In this document: positions 56,326 to 64,000 of the stretch, one piece after another
How positions within the stretch are numbered: the first letter of the stretch is position 1
Layout: each line of letters opens with the position of its first letter
Assembly (NCBI GenBank): GCA_036186865.1
Contig: AP025045.1
Location: forward strand, 15,839,669 to 15,903,668
Direction of reading: 5' to 3'
Length of the DNA: 64,000 nucleotides
Source of the DNA: Eustoma russellianum
Taxonomy: Eukaryota; Streptophyta; Magnoliopsida; Gentianales; Gentianaceae
Translations under genes and position numbers: made by a program
The notes under the pieces: model-generated
What the model was told of the DNA's origin: nothing
Seen by the model: the letters and a program-made list of their open reading frames with translations, nothing else
Databases searched by the model: none

Positions 56326-56646
56326 ATGGCTAAGATTCAGCTAGGGTTTTCTTTTTGTCTGGCATTATGTGAAGATCGTATGAGGTGTTTATGGCGTGGA
56401 GAGTTATTGGACTTGCAAGAATCATGGATCGGAGAGCAAGTCTCACACCCACGGATGCGCATGCCCATGACAAATTTCAGTTTTTGGCATTCTTGTGTAT
56501 ATAGACGACATACCATTGTGGAGTGTCAATCACAGTGGGAAGAACTTAAAACATTCGGGGACTGCACTCACAACCCGTGGCTAATATCTGAAGACTTTAA
56601 CAATTTTTTGTCACTCCAGGATCATAAGGGGGTTGCTCGTAACTAG
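56326..56646 (+). pseudogene. LINE endonuclease relic
   Basis: 106 codons. Blocks FSFWHSCVYRRHTIVECQSQ and WEELKTFGDCTHNPWLISED, then FNNFLSLQDHKG, match the middle of the AP-endonuclease domain of plant L1 LINEs, where PWLISGDFN with a catalytic aspartate is typical; here GDFN is EDFN. The fragment has no RT and no tail. Too short to be active. Confidence 0.72.
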
Positions 56647-57159
56647 CATTCTACCGAAATTTAGCCCACTTTCGTGTTCCTAAGGTCTATTTTTGAGCCA
56701 AACAACATGTTACTCATTTCTGCCATGTTCCAGTGATTTCAACTGAAACATTTTTACCAAATAATTCCTTAAAAGTAATTCATAGCTCATTTTACAAAAA
56801 TTACTATTTTCATATTTACTACACACATAAGGCTAACTTTGTACCAAAAATCGGATTTATTGAAGGTCTACAAGATCCATTTTTAAGCTATTAAAAACGT
56901 TGCTCAATTCTGTCCAGTTCCAGTGGTTTGATGTTTTGCCATTCATTCAAGTAAAATGTCCACTATTTATATTGTTCTTATGAAATAGCTTATTGGTTAC
57001 CACATACACCCTTTTGTAACATGAATATCCAGATTCCATGCTTTTAATGAAGTCACTTTTGCATCATACCAAACAGTTTGTATATTGTACACAAAACAAG
57101 TATCGTATATGCTCAAAACAAGTATTCTTCCTTGAAGTCAAGGCTCACCATCCTGACCG
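56647..57159. repeat. AT-rich noncoding stretch with an internal repeat
   Basis: A GTTACTCATTTCTGCCATGT block near 56710 and a GTTGCTCAATTCTGTCCAGT block near 56910 are imperfect copies about 200 bp apart. No gene. Confidence 0.5.
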
Positions 57160-60100
57160 TAACTTTCAAAATAGGGACTAAAGAAAGAATCTTTCCTCAC
57201 TTAGTGTAAGATTCAAGCTACAAAGGCAAGTGTTTCTTTCTAGTTCCTACAAGGAAATTGAAATCTAAGTTTAGTATGCTCACTAACAACTATTGGATCA
57301 TGCATGCAACTAAAACTATGAACTCTAAGTTTTGATGGCATTAAAGAAGGATTGCATGTTGAAATTATAGATGTATGTGTTCTTCCCATTAGTTGAACTA
57401 TGAAATATGCCTAGAATACTACTTGAATCTGATATGCAAGATGAAATATGACCATCACTTGGCCATATAGACCTTGCATGTCATGAAGGTGACATTGTCA
57501 CTTTACCATCTCAACTTGGATGATAGTTCTATACACATAAAGAGGAAATGCTAAAAAGTGTACTAAGAATGCTCATCTTTGTTAGTTTGATACATGCATG
57601 TCTAATTTCTTCATATGCATATGTGATAAAGAGGATTTTTATGAAGATTGGATTACTATACTCTCAAGATGACACAACCCATACATTTTCTTATGCATGC
57701 CCAAAAAGGATGTCATCTTGGCCATTATAAGTGTTAGCAACTCCATTTTTACACCCTTAGGGGACGGTCCAAGGGCATCCCACCTAAGCCATGAATTCAT
57801 CACCATCATCATGATATGTACTTTGATGATCATGGTCTTAGAAATGAGAAATGACATAGTAATTTCTATTTCTCTTGCTTCATATGTTGCATGTTGTGTA
57901 TAGCATGAGCATCATCATAGGATGATATATATTATGTACTTGCATGTTGATTTAGTATGATGCTCTTTCATGTTGGTGAGAAGAAACATGTATGTATGAT
58001 ATGACTGGAGCATATTATCAGTTAGCATGATGGATATACATTAGAATCCATATGAATATCAAGCTTTGTAAAGGTGATGAGGAATTTCCATTTTTTTAAA
58101 CCCCTCACTTTCGGCCATATGCTTAAAAGTAAGGAATTTTGATGCACTAATTACTATTGGAATAAATTATGTAACTATGACATGTATTAAAAGGAAAAAG
58201 GGCCACAAGTGACACAGTTACATATTATGAAATTTAAAGTTGTGGGCTACACTACCTTCGGCCCAAATGGCCTCTTGGCTATCTAGACTAATAAGGTTCA
58301 AATATAAATTAATCTCCATAAGACTATATTATTAGCATAAAGTATAAATGCTTAAAAAAATCAAGTACCAATGAAATTCTACAAGAAAAGAATGAACAAG
58401 TGAGATGGTGACAAGAGGGCCTTTCGGCCCTATGCCCACTAATTCGGCCACTACTTATAATTGAGGTAATTTTGGACCTATGCGGTAAATATGAATGAAG
58501 TATGTTTAAAGACTAGCCTAATTGATAACACGATACGACTTAAATGTCTAACCTTGAGAATGTGAAAAATCTTTCAAGTCATGATATACGGCCAAAAGAT
58601 ATAATTCCACCTTTCATGAGTATTGCCACCATTTGCATCCTTTTTATTTAATACGTGGATAATATAAATATAAAGTTTCCACAAATGCTTAAACCAAAGG
58701 AACAAATTACATATTTACAAGGATTACAGCAACGAATTGAAGTAATACTATGCATGTCCACTTATGCACCAATAAGAATTCGGCCAAACCAAGAATGACC
58801 ATGAAGATACCCAAAATAAGCCCATGTCATGCATGTGTCCTCATATTTTCTGTAGTATGAAACATGTTTACGAATCTGATTTCTACATGAAAATCTTTTA
58901 AGTCTTCATGATTTTACAAGAATTTGTACTACGAGACGAATGATTCAAAACGACTTATGCATGTATCCATAGGTAAGTGTAACACCTTGTCTGGGAATAG
59001 GGCTCTTTTCCTATTCTTATACGCATGAAATGGAAGCTGAGTGTAACACCTTGCCTGGGGTAAGGGTTCTCTGCCTTTTCTATTACGTCTATGACGTTCA
59101 GTATGGAGGGGTGCCTGATGTCCCGTCCTGGAGGAGGATGTCAGGGGCAAATACGTTATGTCAGAGTGTAACACCGCGTCGGGAACTCGAGTTCTGCTGT
59201 AGCGTGTCACCGTTAGTCCTATGTACGTATGATGTAACACAGTGGTTGAACCCTCGGGATTCATAGACGTTACTCATGGCTACTTAGGGAATCATTTGGT
59301 ATGTCGTGGGTACCATTCTCATGCTATGAAAAGTTCTATATCCACCATGTCATGTCATTTTTATGCAAGTATGAAATAAAGTGTCTTCTTTTCATGAATG
59401 GTTTTCTGCTGCATATGTCAGAAAAGGTATTCCCTTGCATATGTCACGATCGTGTCTTATGTACCAAGAAACTCTAAGTCGTAAATCTTTAATGTAAGAC
59501 AAGCAATATTACAGAGTCACCCGAACAAACCAAAGAAGATTGTACACCAAAATGAAGTGACTATAAGCTAATACAAGTTTACATAAGCAGGATAGTATGT
59601 TTGCTTTATGATGCTTTTTATCTGTGATAATGATGTATGATATGATATCTGCGTTCTTACTTCCGCATTTACATTAAGTATTAATTGTCAGCATCCACTT
59701 CATATTTCTCTTGCTGTTTCATTAAGATTTATGATTCATTGTGCTACACCATACTATATCACCCCCACCCCTACCCCCATGTATGATCCATTTGACAAAC
59801 CTAGGTGGAACTACTTGCTGAGCGATTTGTTATCGCTCACCCCTTATTTTCACGACGCAGATCCTCAGAATCTTGAAACAGAGTTTATCAAGGACAAGCC
59901 CAGGGAGTAGATGTATGGTGCTGATTAGTAGCTGGCGACAGCCTCTTTTGTATTTCGGGATATTCAGCTCTGTATTTTGGTTATTTTGTTTTATGGATGT
60001 AACTATGATACTAATGCGGATGTATTAGGATATAGTCTTGTTAAGGTTTATTTCTGCTTATGTTATTTTGTTTATGCTTATCGATACATGTTATTACGAT

Positions 60101-60193
60101 TTGTACATGTATCATTATGACGCCTTGAAATCCTCGTAGTAGAGTACGGCAGGTGCACCGTGCCGAGACCCTAGTCCTGAGCGGGGCGCTACA
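57160..60193 (+). repeat. G3 5' LTR, right part
   Basis: 3034 bases ending CGGGGCGCTACA. GTGTAACACC recurs at about 58979, 59041, 59167 and 59232. The beginning, equal to 61848-63418 of the 3' LTR, is not found here. No genes. Confidence 0.82.
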
Positions 60194-60195
60194 GG

Positions 60196-60208
60196 TGGTA
60201 TCAGAGCC
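60196..60208 (+). other. Met-tRNA primer binding site of G3
   Basis: TGGTATCAGAGCC, exact, 2 bp after the LTR end. Confidence 0.95.
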
Positions 60209-60510
60209 GAAGGCTCTAGATTCGAAGCAGACCACATAAGATAAGTAACGACGAGTACCTAAGTTACGATCCTAGAACCTAGATTATGATTGTAGAACTT
60301 AAGCAAAGAGCATAGAGTCTGGGTAGAATGATCCAAGCCAACAACATAATCTAAATAACGATGGGTACTTAGGCTACGTAGCAGATAAGATGAGTCAGTA
60401 AGTGTAATTTAGAGCAGTTACGAAAAGTATGACCAGAAGGATAATAGAAAAATTCTAGAAGGAAATTTCTCAATAGAGACTAATAAGAATATTGTACTGA
60501 TTTTTGCAGG

Positions 60511-61478
60511 ATGACGTCTAAATCAGACAGCCCTACCCCACCATTGACATCACCAGAGAGGAATTCTGTTTCAAGGTCAATGGAAGTACCATCAGCCGCT
60601 ACACCAACCGGGTCACTCTCTACAGTACAAGAGGTTTGCATTGTCACGGACACTATCTATATATTGAGACAGTTAGCTGAATTACTGTTGACTCGGACAA
60701 CTCCAGTTCCAGACCCTACCACTTCTAAGCCTAATTCTTAGACACAGAGGAGTCTTGCGTACTATTACAGACTATTAATCAGGACTCGATTACCCAATTT
60801 TCACGGTGAACCTGACCCAAAAAAATAGAACAATGGTTGGACGAGATAGAGTATGGTTTTTTCTTGCTAAATATACCTGAGGAGGCAAAAGTGCGAATTG
60901 TATGGCCATTTCTAACAGGGCAAGCTAGGCAATGGTGGAGGACTTATATCAGAACATTGTCTCTTCCATTGCTATGGACAGATTTTATAGAAGAGTTCTG
61001 TGCATTTTACCTTCCCCCAACATTTCTGGAACAAAGGGTGGAAGAATTTAACGACCTAAAGCAACAAGCAGGTGTTTCGGTCTCTGGATACTTTCAATAG
61101 TTCGTCAGAATAGGAAGATATCTTCCAGAAATCATGAGTGATGACACCCTCCAGATGATCAGATTCCATTGTGGTCTTGGTCCTCAAATTCGAAACTGGA
61201 TGGTTGGGCTACAGTGTGACACCTTCGAGGAATTACTAGGAAATTGCTACAGAGTCAAACGAGCTATCTCTTCCTTAAATCACGAGCAGAGGAATAGGAT
61301 AAATGGAACAGGAAGATGGAATCCTTATTCCCAACAGGACGCCATACCGAGATGTCCACGATGCTGGAAGAGACACATGGGAGAATGTCATTTTGGGACT
61401 AATGCCTGTTTCGGGTGTGGTGAGTTAGGACATCGAATCAAAGAGTGTCCAAGGAAGAGAGGGATGCCACAGAGATGA
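60511..61478 (+). pseudogene. G3 gag (Retrotrans_gag, zinc knuckle)
   Basis: The start MTSKSDSPTPPLTSPERN is followed by the blocks RLPNFHGEPDPKK, IEQWLDEIEYGFFLLNIPEE, AKVRIVWPFLTGQARQWW, FIEEFCAFYLPPTFLEQR and FHCGLGPQIRNWMVG, then the knuckle CFGCGELGHRIKECPRKRG, with all three cysteines and the histidine of CCHC. There is one stop at 60739-60741, one at about 61098, and a one-base shift in a run of seven A at about 60820-60828. Closely parallels G1 gag. In an active element it would form the particle shell and bind RNA. Confidence 0.87.
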
Positions 61479-61835
61479 GTAAGGCAACAAGAAGGATCCT
61501 CACGAATGGATCACTAGAGAAGAGAGTCAGCACAGGATTTTGGAAGAACAACCGCAAAGACAGGTATGTCGAAGATCCGTAGCTTAGTATAATCAAAATA
61601 TTCAATAGTATTAGCATCGATGGAATAGCTAACGAGTAGTATTAAAGGAGATAAGTAAGTTATATCACGGTTTCAATCATAAATTTTGCGGAGAAAATCC
61701 TTGACTGCAAGTCAAAAGCATGGTATTAGAAAAACCTGCTAAAAATTAAAGACCTTCCGTTAGAAAAGTTCTCGTGACCTGTCTTAAGGATCAAGTCGGG
61801 AGAAGAATCAAGTTTCGAGGATGAAACTTTTTAAA
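61479..61835 (+). other. G3 gag-PPT spacer
   Basis: 357 bases where pol should be; no protease, RT, RNase H or integrase motif is present. A GTTTCGAGGATGAAACTTTT sequence at about 61812, shared with G1, precedes the polypurine tract. Confidence 0.7.
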
Positions 61836-61846
61836 AGGAGGGGAGA
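61836..61846 (+). other. Polypurine tract of G3
   Basis: AGGAGGGGAGA directly before the LTR start TGTTACAGCTCGC. Confidence 0.85.
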
Positions 61847-61847
61847 T

Positions 61848-64000
61848 TGTTACAGCTCGCATTCTAGTCAAGTAGATAAGCCAAATCTTGACATGGATAG
61901 GTACAAGTTTCATACCGTAGTAGGTGATGGGTAAGTTACCAAAGATTATTTATCATACATTTCAAATTAGTAGTATAAAGTTAAAATATAAATGAGTATA
62001 TTAGAAGGAAGTAAAAGAAAACTTTTCATAGCAAGATAAAGACAAAAATAAACAAAGTCACCCCTAGCCCCTCCCTCGAATCCGGCCACCCCCTTTCTTC
62101 TTCCAACTCTTGGATATTCTTTTCACTTTTTCTATGATCTTATGACAACTTTCTTACATAAAGCAATTAACCACCAATCAAGTTCCATGAAATTTTATTT
62201 TCTCATCTCTTCAAACAAACAACATGTTATACTCTATCATACATGATAAGAAATGATGACTCCCTCCATCATGAAGTAAATTCCGGCAAAAGGGAAGATA
62301 AGGGCACAAGGTTAACTTTTACTTTTAACTTTAGTCATGTCCCTTCTTACACAAAGTAAAATTATTACCAGCGGGGCTTCATGCAAATACTTTTGCTACT
62401 AAAATAATAAAACAAAAAGCACTCACTATTACCCTTTTTTCCACCTTTTCGGCACTAGCAAGAAACCAAAGGAAAAGTTTTCTTCCTTTTAATATATCTC
62501 CTATTTTCACTCTTTACCCAGAGCTTACACAAAGTAATTTGAAAACCAATAAAAACATATGCAAAACGGAATTCTCCACTTGCACTAATCTCAAGCAACA
62601 CATAAATCTCCCCCACTAATACTAAAACTTTCGGCCATTAACTCAATAGAGAATGAGACAAAGACATCTATCACCTCCTTCTCTTATACAAGCTAAATAC
62701 CACAAATACAATTTCATGCAAATTATTTTTCCAAACCCAAGAAGCTCCATCATTCCCTCTAACTACTACCTTATCCGGCCTCTTGGTCCATTTCAAGAAA
62801 TTTTTATTCCTTTCTTCTTTGTTTATTCTTCTATAATCATGGCAAGTCTTACACGTTGTAAGACCAACACCTAATCACATTACATGCAATTCCTTTTTTC
62901 ACTTCATCTTCTTCACAATTCAAGAAGAATCTCATCATTCTTCATACTACACCACTCGCCCAAGCCATTCAATCCATGAAGATGCATCTCACTTGATATA
63001 ATCCATTTTACAATCAACTTTTTAGCACTGCTCTCTACTGCTTCTCATTACACTACCACCTCTCCTTAAATCCACTTTCTCTTATTTCCTCTCCAACCGT
63101 GAGGACATAGCCAAGGAACAAGGAAAGTTTCTCCATTTGCAAGCCATCATCAAGTCTCACCATAGGTAAGAACATCCCCTTTATTCTTTATATTTTTTTC
63201 CTTTATTCTCATCTCCTTCTCAATGTCTCTCCATGTCTTCCACTTAACCCTTCAAACCGTAGGTTACAACAAGGGAGTAGGAGAAGTTCTTCAACTTAAC
63301 AAGAGGGGAAAATCAAGACAATGCAAGGTAAAGTTCACCGGGATTGAGTCTTAGAACAATTATGCTCTTATCTTCCTCATAAAAGACTAATTTGTTTTCC
63401 TTTTGTTTGCCTCCAAGGCCGTAACTTTCAAAATAGGGACTAAAGAAGGAATCTTGCCTCCATAAGTGTAAGATTCAAGCTACAAAGGCAAGTGTCTCTT
63501 CCTAGTTCCTTTAAGGAAATTGAAATCTATGTTTAGTATGATCACTAACAACTATTGGATCAAGCATGCAACTAAAACTATGAACTCTAAGTGTTGATGG
63601 CATTAATGAAGGCTTGCATGTAGAAATTATAGATGTATGTGTTCTTCCTTTGAGGTTAACTATGAAATATGCCTAGAATACTACTTAAATCTGACATGCA
63701 AGATGAAATATAACCATCACTTGGCCATATAGGCCGTGCATATCCTGAAGGTGACGTTGTCACTTTACCTTCTCAACTTGGATGATAGTTGGTATACACA
63801 TAAAGAGAAAATTCTAAAAAGTGTACTAAGAATTCTCTTCTTTGTTAGTTTAATACATGCATGTCTACTTTCTTCATACGCATATGTGATAAAGAGGATT
63901 TTTATGAAGATTGAATTATTATACTATCAAGATGACACAACCCATCCATTTTCTTATGCATGCCCAAAAAGGATGTCATCTTGGTCATTACAAGTGTTAG
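61848..64000 (+). repeat. G3 3' LTR, left part
   Basis: Starts TGTTACAGCTCGCATTCTAG. It is cut by the window end. From 63419 it matches the 5' LTR at 57160 on. The stretch 62040-63400 is CT-rich leader-like sequence with GTAAG splice-like sites near 63170 and 63328, and no gene. Confidence 0.85.

Larger units (their letters stand above)
57160..64000 (+). mobile_element. Gag-only Ty3/gypsy element G3 with very long LTRs
   Basis: LTR 57160-60193, primer site, gag (60511-61478), polypurine tract, 3' LTR from 61848 to the window edge. The segments 57160-57741 and 63419-64000 align with about 92% identity by eye, which proves the two LTRs. The internal region is only about 1650 bp and has no pol. 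It is therefore non-autonomous and would rely on a related chromovirus for its enzymes. The start of the 5' LTR is missing or replaced before 57160. Confidence 0.83.

Noticed and set aside
58929..59266. ORFs of 111 and 78 codons on both strands in the G3 LTR
   Set aside because: They arise from the GTGTAACACC repeats and are not protein-like.

Overview
The window is a piece of a eudicot-type plant nuclear genome, and it is almost entirely transposable-element sequence. The evidence is plant-type long terminal repeats (LTRs), Met-tRNA primer binding sites, Ty1/copia and Ty3/gypsy gag-pol relics, an L1-type LINE with an RNase H domain, and one intron-containing cytochrome P450 gene of the CYP71 clan (closest by eye to CYP736A). 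I saw no rRNA, tRNA, CRISPR array or bacterial gene organisation. Element names (G0, C1, G1, E3 and so on) are local labels.

Layout. 1-1757: the 3' part of a gypsy LTR (G0), apparently inserted in the 3' LTR of C1. 1758-12007: C1, a minus-strand SIRE-like copia element. Its 5' LTR (3719-12007) is split by a solo LTR of the same family (5423-8453, target duplication GTTAC) and by a 5'-truncated LINE (9160-11721, 17-bp target duplication). 12008-18443: G1, a plus-strand chromovirus-like gypsy element that has lost its reverse transcriptase and carries two intron-like GT...AG segments. 18444-32733: E3, a minus-strand copia element with gag, pol and an extra 3' ORF of the putative plant transposon protein type. 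A rearranged SIRE-like copy, C2 (20643-25397), sits inside that extra ORF. 32734-34125: E4, a gag-protease fragment of another minus-strand copia with a 286-bp LTR. 34211-34522: an unidentified coding relic. 34595-40624: E5, a minus-strand copia. 40625-41621: LTR-like sequence with no gene. 41622-47361: E6, a plus-strand copia whose 550-bp LTRs look about 93% identical by eye.

47362-51020 is the only host-gene region: a duplicated P450 upstream segment, then a two-exon P450 with a probable one-base deletion in its N-terminal membrane anchor. 51385-53530 holds a plus-strand copia RT/RNase H relic with its 3' LTR (E7). 53531-57159 is a mosaic of LTR pieces in both orientations plus a LINE endonuclease relic. 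57160-64000 holds G3, a gypsy element with very long LTRs and only a gag gene; its 3' LTR runs off the window.

The genes here do not form a pathway. The biology is nested retrotransposon insertion, LTR-LTR recombination and mutational decay around one P450 locus. Many catalytic-residue losses are G-to-A changes on the coding strand, as expected from deamination of methylated, silenced elements. I found no convincing new biological system. The best leads are the intron-like segments in G1, the unidentified relic at 34211-34522, the P450 promoter duplication with the frameshifted anchor, and the palindromic ATCGAT arrays in the LTRs of two unrelated copia elements.
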